A DNA stretch of 41,356 nucleotides, taken from assembly GCA_028291615.1 (NCBI GenBank), contig JAQGHM010000313.1, positions 1 to 41,356 of the forward strand. The letters are read 5' to 3'. The notes beneath the pieces were generated by a model. That model did not search any database and was not told the DNA's origin. It saw only the letters and a program-made list of their open reading frames with translations. Origin of the DNA: Phycisphaerales bacterium (lineage in GTDB: Bacteria > Planctomycetota > Phycisphaerae > Tepidisphaerales > Tepidisphaeraceae). Numbering within the stretch: the first letter of the stretch is position 1; each line of letters begins with the position of its first letter. Positions 8,109 through 17,019 of the stretch are shown piece by piece. A program made the position numbers and the translations under genes.

Positions 8109-8948
8109 CTACTTGGTGGGCTTGGTGGTTGGCGAGGGGCGGGTGGTGGCGGAGGGCTTGGTCGTCGGTGTCGGCATCGCCTGGGTGGTGGCCGGCGCGG
8201 TGGTGGTGGGGGCAGTGGCAGGGGGCTTGGGGAGCTCGGCCTTTTCGGCGACGGTTCCGATCAGCACGGGCTGGCGGATGGCTTCGAGTTGCTTGAGCTT
8301 GGCGTCGGCTAGGATCTTGTAGGTGTCGGCGGCGGGAGTGGACATGGCCTTGACGGCTTCGTACTGCTTCTTGGCCTCGTCCCAATTCGATTGGTTTTCG
8401 GCGACGGCGGCCAGGCCGAAGCGGGCTGTGATGTTCGACAGGATGTCGTCGGGGTATTCGGTGATGACCTGTTGATACGCGGATTGCGCGTCTTTGAGCA
8501 GGTCGGCGCGATCCTTGTCGGGTTTGAGAGAGGGCTGGGTGGTGGCGGCGGGGAGGTCGGGGTAGTTGGCCAGCGCCCAGGAGTAGTCGCCGAGGGCGAC
8601 GGTGGCGGCGGCGAGGACGCTCTTGTCGGTGGCTTTGTCGCGGATTTCCTGGAGGAGCTTGCGGACGCTGTCGACCTCGGCGGGGCGGACGGAGGGGCGG
8701 CCGTCGTCGAAAACCCTGATGTGGTTCAGGCGATCGATCTGGTTGCGGGCGTAGGCGAGGTCGTCGCGGACCTTGGCCTGGGTAGCGCCTGTGTTGCCCA
8801 TCCGCTGCATGATCAGGACGATGGCGAGAATGACGATGACCAAGCCAAGGATGACGCGGCCGCCGTACTCGCGGGCGTAGTCCTGAAAGGTCAGGAGGGA
8901 CTTGGCGAGGTCGTTGGTCTTGAGGTCGTGGCGGTGTTCAGATTTCAT
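8109..8948 (-). CDS. Membrane-anchored TPR protein (YfgM-like)
   Basis: 279 residues. A charged N-terminus (MKSEHRHDLKTNDLAK) leads to one transmembrane helix at about residues 32-48 (VILGLVIVILAIVLIM). A periplasmic TPR-like helical region follows at about 60-215, with ALGDYSWALANYP, AQSAYQQVITEYP and FGLAAVAENQSNWDEAKKQYEAV. The C-terminal about 50 residues are a Pro/Thr/Ala low-complexity tail. The layout matches YfgM-type proteins, which assist the Sec translocon in proteobacteria; that function here is inference. The ATG at 8948 is the only start that keeps the cytoplasmic segment. Confidence 0.75.
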   Translation of the reverse strand: MKSEHRHDLKTNDLAKSLLTFQDYAREYGGRVILGLVIVILAIVLIMQRMGNTGATQAKVRDDLAYARNQIDRLNHIRVFDDGRPSVRPAEVDSVRKLLQEIRDKATDKSVLAAATVALGDYSWALANYPDLPAATTQPSLKPDKDRADLLKDAQSAYQQVITEYPDDILSNITARFGLAAVAENQSNWDEAKKQYEAVKAMSTPAADTYKILADAKLKQLEAIRQPVLIGTVAEKAELPKPPATAPTTTAPATTQAMPTPTTKPSATTRPSPTTKPTK

Positions 8949-9083
8949 TAGAGCGGGGGAGTGTAATGCGGGGTTGGGAGGGGGGCAAGGGAAAGGGGGG
9001 ATGTCCTTCGACTGGCTGCGCTCGCTCAGGGCGGGCGGGGTGGTTGTGGCGGAGCCAGGCGCTGGCGGGGATCGGGTGGCCGG

Positions 9084-9836
9084 TCACTTGAGATTCAATT
9101 TTTCGAAAATCGGTGTGAGCAGCTCGATCCATTTTGCGTAACCCGGGCTGGCCAGGTGGAGTTTGTCGGGGGCGAAGCATTCGAGTTTGGGGGAACCGTC
9201 TTCGTTGGCGGTGGCGGCGAAGAGGTCGCAGAAGTAGGTGTTCTTGCGCTCGGACGCGATCTTGCGAATGCCTTGATTCATGGCTGTGCGATCGCCGGCC
9301 TTGATCGGGGCCTTGGGGTTGGCGCTGGGTGGAATCGTGCAGAGCACTACCGGTATCCCTGGGCGCTCCTTGTCGGCGAGGGCCAGCGTGTCAGCCAGGT
9401 TCGAGAGCATGTCGGCTGGCCTGCCCATGGCGGTCAGGTCGTTGTTGCCGATGCAGATGACGAGGGCCTTTGGGTTCAGGTCGAGCACATCTTCCTTGAC
9501 ACGGAACAACACGCCGCGGCTGACATCCCCGCCGAGGCCGCGGTTGGCCACTTTGAGTTTGGGGAAGTCCCTGGCCAGGGTCTTCCATCCGCCGGTGAGG
9601 GAATCGCCAACGAACACGATCGCGCCCTGATCGCTGTTGCGCTGCTTCCAGAACGCATTGCGTTCCCCCACCATGAAGTCGAATTTGCGGATTACGCCCC
9701 TGCCTGGCCAGTCTTGGTCCTTCTGGGGAAAGGGAGTCGGTCCCGCGGCGGCATCGTCGGCGCTTGCGACGTTGATGCCTGACAGCGCTACCGCGAAGAG
9801 GGCCGCGAACATCATCAACCACTTTGCACTCTTCAT
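9084..9836 (-). CDS. Secreted SGNH/GDSL hydrolase
   Basis: 250 residues from ATG 9836, chosen because it starts a signal peptide (MKSAKWLMMFAALFAVALSG, cleaved near VASA-DD) and has AAAAAGGT about 6 bases upstream. SGNH blocks are all visible: block I VFVGDSLTGGW (nucleophile Ser79), block II NRGLGGD, block III IGNND, and block V DKLHLASPGY with the catalytic Asp/His. It is close to the platelet-activating-factor-acetylhydrolase-like group, many of which are carbohydrate acetyl-esterases. Such a role on extracellular polysaccharide fits the signal peptide but is inference. Confidence 0.85.
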   Translation of the reverse strand: MKSAKWLMMFAALFAVALSGINVASADDAAAGPTPFPQKDQDWPGRGVIRKFDFMVGERNAFWKQRNSDQGAIVFVGDSLTGGWKTLARDFPKLKVANRGLGGDVSRGVLFRVKEDVLDLNPKALVICIGNNDLTAMGRPADMLSNLADTLALADKERPGIPVVLCTIPPSANPKAPIKAGDRTAMNQGIRKIASERKNTYFCDLFAATANEDGSPKLECFAPDKLHLASPGYAKWIELLTPIFEKLNLK

Positions 9837-10065
9837 ATCAAGACCTTTTTGGAATCGGTGGGTCTGGCGCGCTCGTCCGCGCCGGAGTCGGCTTGTGCTT
9901 CCATATGCGGAGAGGGTTGGCGACGCAAGCGGCAACGGATCATCCGCCAATCCACGTAAAAACAGGGGCGGGGGGCAGGCGAAGGGGATGCGCGGGGCGA
10001 CGTGATTTCGTGAAAACGGATGTGAGGGAGGTCATAATGGGGGGTGTGTGGAGTTGGCGGGTTTC

Positions 10066-10095
10066 TTGACACATGTGAGTGGCTGTTTTTATCAT
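10066..10095 (+). promoter_or_regulatory. Sigma70-type promoter of the HEAT-repeat gene
   Basis: TTGACA (10066-10071) and TATCAT (10090-10095) are separated by 18 bases. Transcription would start near 10102, leaving about a 50-base leader that carries GGAGG before ATG 10153. This is the best -35/-10 pair in the window. Confidence 0.65.
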
Positions 10096-10152
10096 CTGTT
10101 TCGACCACGAATTGCCGACATCATTGTTCCGTCACCTTTGGAGGTCTGCACC

Positions 10153-12516
10153 ATGCGACTGCCGCGCGTCCTGTCTGCTGTCGTAATTTCCGCCGCGATG
10201 GCCACGCCGTTGGTTTCGACCTCTCGCTTGTGGGCCGATGCTCCCGCCGATGCTGGCATTAAACCTGCGCCCAAGCCCGCCGCTCCGGCGCCTGCTGATG
10301 CGCCTCCGGCTCCCGCGCCGGTTGCCCCCCCGGCACCTGCGCCGGTGGCTCCCGTTGTGCCCGCGCCTGGCGCGCCGGCCAGCCCGGATGCACCGCCAGC
10401 GCTTACGCCGATCCCGGCGGCCAATCCGTTGACGATGTCGGTTGAGAATTTCTGGCACTACGCCAAGATCGCCAAGTATGACCTGGCGAGCGCTGAGGGT
10501 CAGAAGATCCTGGCCTCGGGCGCAAGCGCGGCGGATATCCTGCAGGCGTTTCAGGCGGTCACGTCCGAGCGCAAGGACGAGTTGTTCGACACGCTCTTCA
10601 AGTGGTTGAACGTCGAGCCGATGAAGGATGTCAGCGAGAAGCTGATCGCGAAGCTGAAGGAGGGGCAGACGGGGATGTTCACCGATCCGAAGTGGATCAT
10701 GGACCAGGTGGGACGCCTGAGCGTCAACGAGCGCGCGTTTGAAGGGGCGCTGGCGAACCTTCGCAATGCGGGTGAGTTTGCGGCGCCGATCATGATCGAC
10801 GTGCTTCGGGACCCGGGCAAGAAGGCGTGGCACAGCCAGACCCGCCGCGGCCTGGTGCGGCTGGGGCGGCAGGTGCTCAACCCGCTGGTGGCGGTGCTGG
10901 AGAGCAAGGATCACGGGACGCTGATCACGGTGATGGGGATCCTGGGTGAGATCGGATACGACGCGGCTTCGCCTTACATCGCGCGGGTCTATGCGAGCAA
11001 AGACAACGGCATGGAGGAAGTGAAGGCCGCTGCCGCACGGGCCTTGACACATCTGGCGACGGACCCGCAGTCGAAGCCGGCGGACCTGTTTAATGACCTG
11101 GCGGAGAAGTTTTATTACATGAACGCGGCGATCGCGCCGGACCCGCGCTACCCGGACGCGCACGTCTGGTACTGGGACGAGACCAAGGGGCTGATGAACA
11201 AGGACGTGCCGCCGCAGATCTTCAGCGACATCATGTCGATGCGCTGCTCGGAGTATGCGCTCAAGCTCGACCCAAGCCGGGCCGATTCGGTCAGCTTGTG
11301 GCTGGCGGCGAACAACAAGCGCGAGGCGGAGCTTCCCGAGGGGAAGACCGATGCGACGCACGAAGGGCCGGACGCGCACTTTTATAACGTGGCGCTGGGG
11401 ACGCAGTATTGCAACGCGGTGCTGTCGCGGGCGCTGCACGATCGCTCGGCGCCGGTGGCGCTGAAGGTGGTCAAGTCGCTGCAGGAGATCGTCGGGCAGA
11501 GCAACCTGTTCCAGGGGCCGGCGAATGCGGATGACAAGCAGCCGATCGTGAGCGCGTTGCAGTTCCCGGATCGACTGGTGCGGTTTGAGTCGGCGATCGC
11601 AATTGGATCAGCTTTCCCGCAGCAGCCGTTCGCGGGGCAGGAACTGGTCGTGCCGACGCTGGCCGAAGCGATCGGAAATACGGGCAAGCCGAACGTGGTG
11701 ATCGTTGCACCGGACGTGAACGCGGCGAACGCGATCAAGGAATCGTTGAAGGACGCGGTGCGAGCGGACACGGGGAGCGACGCGCAGAGCGCGACGGCGG
11801 CTGCGGGACGTTTGCCGAGCGTGGACGTTTTGGTGGTCGATTCGCGCGGGGGCAAAGATACCGATGCGGTGCTAATGAGCCCGCGCGGGAAGGGCGTGGC
11901 GAAGGTCGTGATTGTCGAGACCAAGGCGTCGCCTTACGTGGCGGCGGAGATGGACAATCAGCTTGTGAACACGCTGGTCGCGGGGGCGCCGGGGACTGCT
12001 CCCGACGCCGCGGCGCTGACTGCCGCGATCACCAAGGCGCTGGGCCGAGCCGGTTCGGCGGCGATGGATCCGAAGGTTTCGGAGACTTACGCCCAACGCG
12101 CGGCGTCGCTACTGGAGAAACTGGCGATCAGTCATGGTCAGGTGCTGGACATCAATGCGGCTGCCCCGGCGCTCATGCGGGCTCTGGAAGACCCGCGCGT
12201 CGAGATCGCCAAGAGCTCGGCGAACGTGCTGGCGATGATCAACAGCAAGGAAGCGCAGGCGGCGATCGCGGCCAAGGCGCTGGACGAGAAGACGGCTGAC
12301 GATTTGAAGATCGCGACGTTCAAGGCGCTGGCGATGAGCGCCAAGGCGTCGGGGAATCAACTCGATGCGAACACGACCGACGCATTGCAGAAGGCGGTCG
12401 AGACGAGCGCGAACCTGCCGGTGAAGGCGGCGGCGGCTGAGGCGCAGGGTGCGTTGAACCTGCCCGCGGATCGCGCGAAAAACCTGATTATAAATCAGTC
12501 GCAGGTTGGGAAATAG
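10153..12516 (+). CDS. Exported HEAT-repeat protein
   Basis: 787 residues from ATG 10153, which has GGAGG 8 bases upstream and starts a signal peptide (MRLPRVLSAVVISAAMATPL, Ala-rich cleavage near 28-32). Residues about 35-90 are a Pro/Ala linker. Helical HEAT-like units cover about 95-330 (APIMIDVLRDPGKKAWHSQTRRGLVRLG, LITVMGILGEIGYDAASPYI, VKAAAARALTHLATD) and return at about 650-780. Between them, around 515-620, is an alpha/beta segment (PNVVIVAPDVNAANAIKESL, VDVLVVDSRGG, VAKVVIVETKASPYV) that resembles a degenerate receiver-like Rossmann module without a usable acidic pocket. The role is unknown; scaffolding in the periplasm is a guess. Confidence 0.75.
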   Translation: MRLPRVLSAVVISAAMATPLVSTSRLWADAPADAGIKPAPKPAAPAPADAPPAPAPVAPPAPAPVAPVVPAPGAPASPDAPPALTPIPAANPLTMSVENFWHYAKIAKYDLASAEGQKILASGASAADILQAFQAVTSERKDELFDTLFKWLNVEPMKDVSEKLIAKLKEGQTGMFTDPKWIMDQVGRLSVNERAFEGALANLRNAGEFAAPIMIDVLRDPGKKAWHSQTRRGLVRLGRQVLNPLVAVLESKDHGTLITVMGILGEIGYDAASPYIARVYASKDNGMEEVKAAAARALTHLATDPQSKPADLFNDLAEKFYYMNAAIAPDPRYPDAHVWYWDETKGLMNKDVPPQIFSDIMSMRCSEYALKLDPSRADSVSLWLAANNKREAELPEGKTDATHEGPDAHFYNVALGTQYCNAVLSRALHDRSAPVALKVVKSLQEIVGQSNLFQGPANADDKQPIVSALQFPDRLVRFESAIAIGSAFPQQPFAGQELVVPTLAEAIGNTGKPNVVIVAPDVNAANAIKESLKDAVRADTGSDAQSATAAAGRLPSVDVLVVDSRGGKDTDAVLMSPRGKGVAKVVIVETKASPYVAAEMDNQLVNTLVAGAPGTAPDAAALTAAITKALGRAGSAAMDPKVSETYAQRAASLLEKLAISHGQVLDINAAAPALMRALEDPRVEIAKSSANVLAMINSKEAQAAIAAKALDEKTADDLKIATFKALAMSAKASGNQLDANTTDALQKAVETSANLPVKAAAAEAQGALNLPADRAKNLIINQSQVGK

Positions 12517-12545
12517 TCGATCGGCCAACCTGACTTGGAATATGT

Positions 12546-12575
12546 GCCCCCGATCGTAAGATCGGGGGCTTTTCT
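12546..12575 (+). terminator. Rho-independent terminator
   Basis: A 10-bp perfect stem (GCCCCCGATC / GATCGGGGGC) closed by a GTAA tetraloop and followed by TTTTCTATTT, 30 bases after the HEAT-repeat stop. Confidence 0.92.
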
Positions 12576-12693
12576 ATTTGTGAAATCGCGAGGTGATCAT
12601 TGCGCGCAAATCACCTTTCAGTGGAACACTCCCGCCGGGTCGAGTACGCTGCCTCTGCATCGCTGGCCGCCCGCTCGGAAGGACTCACTCCCC

Positions 12694-14658
12694 ATGGACC
12701 GCGACTCCTCCCTTAACGTCAACACGCCCGGCTATGAGCTCACGCTGCTGCGTGCGCTGGCCCGGCAGTTTCCCAATGTTGATTCTGCGATGGCTGAGAT
12801 CGCGCGGCTCTCGGCGATCCTCACGCTCCCCAAGGGGACCGTGCACGTCATCAGCGACATTCATGGTGAGGACAAGAAGCTCCGCCACGTGATCAACAAT
12901 GCGTCGGGGACGCTGCGGCCGCTGATCGAGCGGCTGTTCGCGGCGAAGATGGAGCCGAAGCATTTCCAGGAATTTCTCACGCTCATTTTTTATCCCGCCG
13001 AGGTGACCGAGCATCTGGAGCATTCGCTGACCGATCCGGCCGCATTACGCGAGTTTGCGGTGCGGACGCTGCGGCATCAGTTTGATTTGATCCGCACGCT
13101 GGCCGCCCGTTACAGCCTCAAGCGGGCGATGGAAGTTTTTCCGCCGGAGTACAAGGAGCTGATCTCCGAGATGCTCCACGAGCCGACGACCGACCGCCGC
13201 AAGGAGTTCGTCGAGGCGATCGTCGATGAGCTGCTCCGGCGCGGCCGGGTGCTGCATCTCGTGCACATCATCGGGCGACTGGTGCGCAACCTGGCGATTT
13301 ATGAGCTGATTATCGGCGGCGACTGCTGGGATCGCGGGCCGCGCGGGGATCGCGTCGTCGATTACCTTCGCCAGCAGCCCAACGTGTCGATCATCTGGGG
13401 GAATCATGATGCGTCCTGGCTGGGCGCGGGCCTCGGTCACGAAGCGCTAATCTGCAATGTGCTGCGCGTCTCGCTTCGCTATCGCCGTCTCGCGCAGATC
13501 GACGAGGGGTACAGCATCCCGTTCACGCCGCTGGAATATCTCGCCGGCACCGTCTACGCCAACGACTCCGCCACGCATTTCATGCCCAAGGAAGAGGGGA
13601 TGCGGCCGATGGTGCTCGTCGCCCGCATGCAGAAGGCCGCCGCGATCATGCAGTTCAAGCTGGAAGGGCAGATGATCGCCCGCAACCCGCAATGGGAGAT
13701 GGAGCACCGCCGCCTGCTGCATCGCATCAACTTCACCGCCGGCACCATCGAGATCGACGGCGAACACTACGCGCTGCGCGACACGCACTTTCCCACGATC
13801 GACCCGAAGGACCCTTACGCCCTCTCGACCGAAGAACGGGCCTGCCTCGACCGCCTGCGGCACTCGTTCCTCAACAGCCAGAAACTCTGGGAGCACCTCA
13901 AGTACATCGTCCGCCAGGGGTCGATGTACCTCGATCGCGACGATCACCTGATCTTCCACGGCTGCGTGCCGTGCGACGAGTTCGGAGGGTTTCTTGCGCT
14001 GGAGGTGGATGGCAAGCCCGTCGCCGGGCGGGCGATGTTTGATGCGATCGACAAGGTCGTCCTCCGCGCCGTAGATAAGCGCGACCTCAAGGACCTCGAC
14101 TTCCTTTGGTACCTTTGGAGCGGCCCGCGCTCGCCGCTCTTCGGCAAGGATCGCATCGCCACCCTGGAGCGCGACTTCATCGCCGACAAGGAACCTCACG
14201 AGGAAAAGAAAGATCCGTACTTTGCGCTTATCCACGAGAAAGAATTCTGCGAGAAGGTGCTGCGCGAGTTCGGCGTCGATCCCGACCGCGGCCTGATCGT
14301 CAATGGACACGTCCCGGTCAAAATCGAAAAAGGCGAATCCCCACTCAAGCGCAGCGGCAAGGCGATCACCATCGACGGCGCATTCTCCGAAGCGTACGGC
14401 GACCACGGCTATACCCTGGTCCTTGAAGCCGATCGCACCCTTCTCGCCCGACACCACCACTTTGAATCCGTAGATGCCGCCGTCCGCGAAGGCGTAGACA
14501 TCGTTCCCAGCGTCACGCTCATCCGCGAGTGGGGCGCGGCCAGAAAAATCGCCGACACCGAGCGCGGCAAGGAAATGCGGCATACGATGCAGATGCTGGA
14601 ACGTCTGGCAGAAGCGTACAGAAACAACGATCTCCGCCAGCGCGACAAGTATTCGTAG
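12694..14658 (+). CDS. fbp: Fructose-1,6-bisphosphatase, class III
   Basis: 654 residues, the usual size for the Firmicutes-type class III enzyme. This enzyme dephosphorylates fructose-1,6-bisphosphate in gluconeogenesis and needs divalent metal. The metallophosphatase core is explicit: VISDIHGED (Asp55/His57), GGDCWDRGPRGD (about 207-218), WGNHDASWLG (235-244), and later NGHVPVKIEKGE with IDGAFSEAYG near the C-terminus. ATG 12694 is chosen over the longer frame from 12535 because the extra region contains the terminator of the preceding gene. AAGGA lies about 10 bases upstream. It stands alone between a terminator and yqgE. Confidence 0.93.
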   Translation: MDRDSSLNVNTPGYELTLLRALARQFPNVDSAMAEIARLSAILTLPKGTVHVISDIHGEDKKLRHVINNASGTLRPLIERLFAAKMEPKHFQEFLTLIFYPAEVTEHLEHSLTDPAALREFAVRTLRHQFDLIRTLAARYSLKRAMEVFPPEYKELISEMLHEPTTDRRKEFVEAIVDELLRRGRVLHLVHIIGRLVRNLAIYELIIGGDCWDRGPRGDRVVDYLRQQPNVSIIWGNHDASWLGAGLGHEALICNVLRVSLRYRRLAQIDEGYSIPFTPLEYLAGTVYANDSATHFMPKEEGMRPMVLVARMQKAAAIMQFKLEGQMIARNPQWEMEHRRLLHRINFTAGTIEIDGEHYALRDTHFPTIDPKDPYALSTEERACLDRLRHSFLNSQKLWEHLKYIVRQGSMYLDRDDHLIFHGCVPCDEFGGFLALEVDGKPVAGRAMFDAIDKVVLRAVDKRDLKDLDFLWYLWSGPRSPLFGKDRIATLERDFIADKEPHEEKKDPYFALIHEKEFCEKVLREFGVDPDRGLIVNGHVPVKIEKGESPLKRSGKAITIDGAFSEAYGDHGYTLVLEADRTLLARHHHFESVDAAVREGVDIVPSVTLIREWGAARKIADTERGKEMRHTMQMLERLAEAYRNNDLRQRDKYS

Positions 14659-14710
14659 GGCGGGCTCGGGCCCCACCACTCCATCCATTCGCGCGCTCCC
14701 CGCCAAGGGC

Positions 14711-14716
14711 TAAGAT
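14711..14716 (+). promoter_or_regulatory. -10-like box for yqgE
   Basis: TAAGAT lies 11 bases before ATG 14728, again suggesting a very short or absent leader. No Shine-Dalgarno is present. Confidence 0.35.
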
Positions 14717-14727
14717 ACTCCCAGCCA

Positions 14728-15303
14728 ATGAACTCCCTCCAAGGCCATCTCCTCGTCGCCGCCCCCACGCTGGTTGATCCTAACTTTTTTCACGCCGTCG
14801 TACTCCTCGTCCAGCACAACGACGACGGCGCCTTGGGCCTGGTCCTCAACCGCCCCCTGCAGACCACCATCCGCGACATGTGGGAACAGGTCGCCGAAGG
14901 GGAGTGCGCCATCGACGGCCCGCTCCACCAGGGCGGCCCCTGCGAAGGCCCCCTCATGGTCATCCACCGCGACAAGTCCGCCGCCGATATCAAGGTCAGC
15001 AACGGCGTCTACTTCTGCACCAACCGCGAGCGCATCGAAACCCTCATCAACAAACGGCAAGGCAAAGCAGCAGCAGGGGGGACGAACGACATGAAATTCT
15101 TCGTCGGCTACGCCGGCTGGACCGCCGGCCAACTCGAAGCCGAACTCGCCGAATCGAGTTGGCTCACCATCGATGCCAACCCCAAGGCCGTCTTCGAAGG
15201 GGACGAACACCTCTGGACCGACCTCACCAGAGCCATCGCCCGCACCGACGCCACCATCCTCGTAGACCCCAAACGCATCCCCGAAGATCCGAGTGTAAAT
15301 TGA
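14728..15303 (+). CDS. yqgE: YqgE/AlgH family protein (UPF0301)
   Basis: 191 residues covering the whole family. Diagnostic stretches are LLVAAPTLVDPNFFHAVVLL, H-N-D-D-GALGLVLNRP, GGPCEGPLMVIH, FFVGYAGWTAGQLEAE and WLTIDANPKAVF. The family is widespread and often called a transcriptional regulator from the Pseudomonas AlgH work, but its molecular activity is not settled. The gene is on its own, 69 bases after fbp. Confidence 0.92.
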   Translation: MNSLQGHLLVAAPTLVDPNFFHAVVLLVQHNDDGALGLVLNRPLQTTIRDMWEQVAEGECAIDGPLHQGGPCEGPLMVIHRDKSAADIKVSNGVYFCTNRERIETLINKRQGKAAAGGTNDMKFFVGYAGWTAGQLEAELAESSWLTIDANPKAVFEGDEHLWTDLTRAIARTDATILVDPKRIPEDPSVN

Positions 15304-15306
15304 CTG

Positions 15307-15318
15307 CCACCGCGGTGG
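15307..15318. repeat. 12-bp palindrome between yqgE and thpR
   Basis: CCACCGCGGTGG, a perfect palindrome starting 4 bases after the yqgE stop. It is followed by GGGCGGACATTCTTGTCGG, wording I associate with dispersed intergenic repeats in planctomycete-like genomes. No T-tract follows. Confidence 0.4.
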
Positions 15319-15402
15319 GGCGGACATTCTTGTCGGCCTTGGGTCTTTGGTAATGCAACCCCATAACTAGCAACTAACAATCAGTAACCAGCGACTTCCT
15401 TC

Positions 15403-15972
15403 ATGCGCCTCTTCACCGCCATCCAACTCCCCGCGCCCACCCACGCTCACCTCACCGGCGTAATCGAAACGCTGCGCACCCACCCCCGCCTAAAAGAAAC
15501 CGCCTCCTTCAACACGCCCCAAACCCTCCACATCACCCTCAAGTTCATCGGAGAAGTCGAAGACGATATCGTCCCCTTGCTCGTCACTTCCCTCCGCACG
15601 CTGATCATTCCCCCCATGCCCTTCAACATCGACCGCTTCCTCGTCCTCCCTGGCAACGGTCCCGCGCGCGTCCTGGCCGCCAACGTCACCCGCAACCTCG
15701 ACCCCATCACCAACCTCTTTCACCAGATCGAATCCGCCTGCCAACCCCTGGGCGTCTCCCGCGAAGGCCGCGAGTACAAACCCCACGTCACCCTCGCCCG
15801 CTTCCGCCGCCCCACCAACAGCGTCACCGCGCGAAACCTGATCCGAATGATCGACCCCGCGCTGCTTCCCGCCCCGTCCTTCACCGCGACCAGCTTCACC
15901 CTCTACCAAAGTCACCTCGACCCCACCGGTGCTATTCACACGCCTGTCGCGACGTTTGCGGGCGGCGTGTAA
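15403..15972 (+). CDS. thpR: RNA 2',3'-cyclic phosphodiesterase (2H family)
   Basis: 189 residues with both 2H catalytic motifs, HIT at residues 43-45 (LHITLKFIGE) and HVT at 128-130 (KPHVTLARFR), spaced as in ThpR. It opens 2',3'-cyclic phosphates on RNA ends; the older name is 2'-5' RNA ligase. The start MRLFTAIQLP is the family's typical beginning. The gene is monocistronic, with its end 35 bases from the convergent gene. Confidence 0.93.
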   Translation: MRLFTAIQLPAPTHAHLTGVIETLRTHPRLKETASFNTPQTLHITLKFIGEVEDDIVPLLVTSLRTLIIPPMPFNIDRFLVLPGNGPARVLAANVTRNLDPITNLFHQIESACQPLGVSREGREYKPHVTLARFRRPTNSVTARNLIRMIDPALLPAPSFTATSFTLYQSHLDPTGAIHTPVATFAGGV

Positions 15973-16007
15973 CTGCTCTCGCACGGTCGGCCCCCCGCTT
16001 CGCAAGT

Positions 16008-16754
16008 TCAATCGGCGATCGACCACTCCAAAAACGGCGCAGACACCCGGGTAATCTCATCGTGCGACGACGCCGTACCTGCCGCGTCGTCCGGTTCCCC
16101 AACGGCCTTGAACTCCACGTTCACCTTGATGTACGGACACTCCCGAAACGCGAACCGCCGCGCCGTCCGCGTGGAAAGGCCGCCCTCTTCGCTGACCACC
16201 TTCAGCAGTTCCGCGCGGCTCATCCCCGGCTTCAACTTCTGCATTTCGCGCATCGCCCCGGCGATCCACCCCACGTGATCGGCTGGCGCTGCCCGAGTCG
16301 CCTCCCTCACCGCCTCCGCTGGATCCGTCTGTCCCACCACCGCTGAATAGCGCCCGTCCGCCTCGCGCTTCAGGAACAACAAATACGTCTTCTTGCCATC
16401 CGGATCGAACGCCACCAGCTCCGCCGCGCCGCGTGACGCCACCTCCGCCTTCACTTCCCGCAAATGATAAAACACCAACCGCGCCTGCTCGATCTTCCCC
16501 TTCAGCACCGCCGAAATTTCAAACGTCGTCTCCATCTCGACCGCCCCCACCGAATCGTTTCCCCGCTTGATATTGGGAACCGTGGTCTGAATCCCAGTGT
16601 CGCGCACCTCAATCGCCTTGGCCATCACGATCAAATCCGACCGATCCGCAATCCGCTGCTCCGACCAAGCCTCGCGAATCCGCGCTGGCGCCTGCTTGTC
16701 ACCAGCACCCAGAACGCACAGGATCGAAAGCACCAACCAGCGACGTTGACTCAT
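16008..16754 (-). CDS. Exported protein of unknown function
   Basis: 248 residues. MSQRRWLVLSILCVLGAG looks like a short signal peptide. The central part (DLIVMAKAIEVRDTG, FEISAVLKGK, LVFYHLREV, KTYLLFLKREADGRYSAVVGQ) is beta-rich and resembles secreted domains that report on metal- or protein-interaction in planctomycetes, but I cannot name a family. The C-terminal LKPGMSRAELLKVVSEEGG segment has the look of a BLA-inhibitory/SmpA-like helix pair. Divergent from the amidase gene. Confidence 0.65.
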   Translation of the reverse strand: MSQRRWLVLSILCVLGAGDKQAPARIREAWSEQRIADRSDLIVMAKAIEVRDTGIQTTVPNIKRGNDSVGAVEMETTFEISAVLKGKIEQARLVFYHLREVKAEVASRGAAELVAFDPDGKKTYLLFLKREADGRYSAVVGQTDPAEAVREATRAAPADHVGWIAGAMREMQKLKPGMSRAELLKVVSEEGGLSTRTARRFAFRECPYIKVNVEFKAVGEPDDAAGTASSHDEITRVSAPFLEWSIAD

Positions 16755-17019
16755 AGGGGACCTCGCGATGTTGGCTACTCTGACGTCGCTCGCCCGTGCA
16801 AAGTTTCACGGCATCCACCAACCTAATCCCCAAACCGTGTCAGATTATTTCCACCTGCAGCACGGCGCGGCACTCCGCCGGCCTCTGCTCATTCCACAGG
16901 CGTCCAACGTCGCCACAACCCGCGTTTCCCACACGAGAACCATCGGGTTCGGAGTGGCCCCTTATTTGCTTTCCCGCCAGGTGAAGCCATTGCCGCGTAC
17001 GTTCCGGGAGAGATTGCGC

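Noticed and set aside
10132..11439. 435-codon minus-strand open frame
   Set aside because: It is antisense to the HEAT-repeat gene and made largely of Arg/His/Gln runs.
13447..14706. 419-codon minus-strand open frame
   Set aside because: It is antisense to class III fructose-1,6-bisphosphatase; no recognisable domain.
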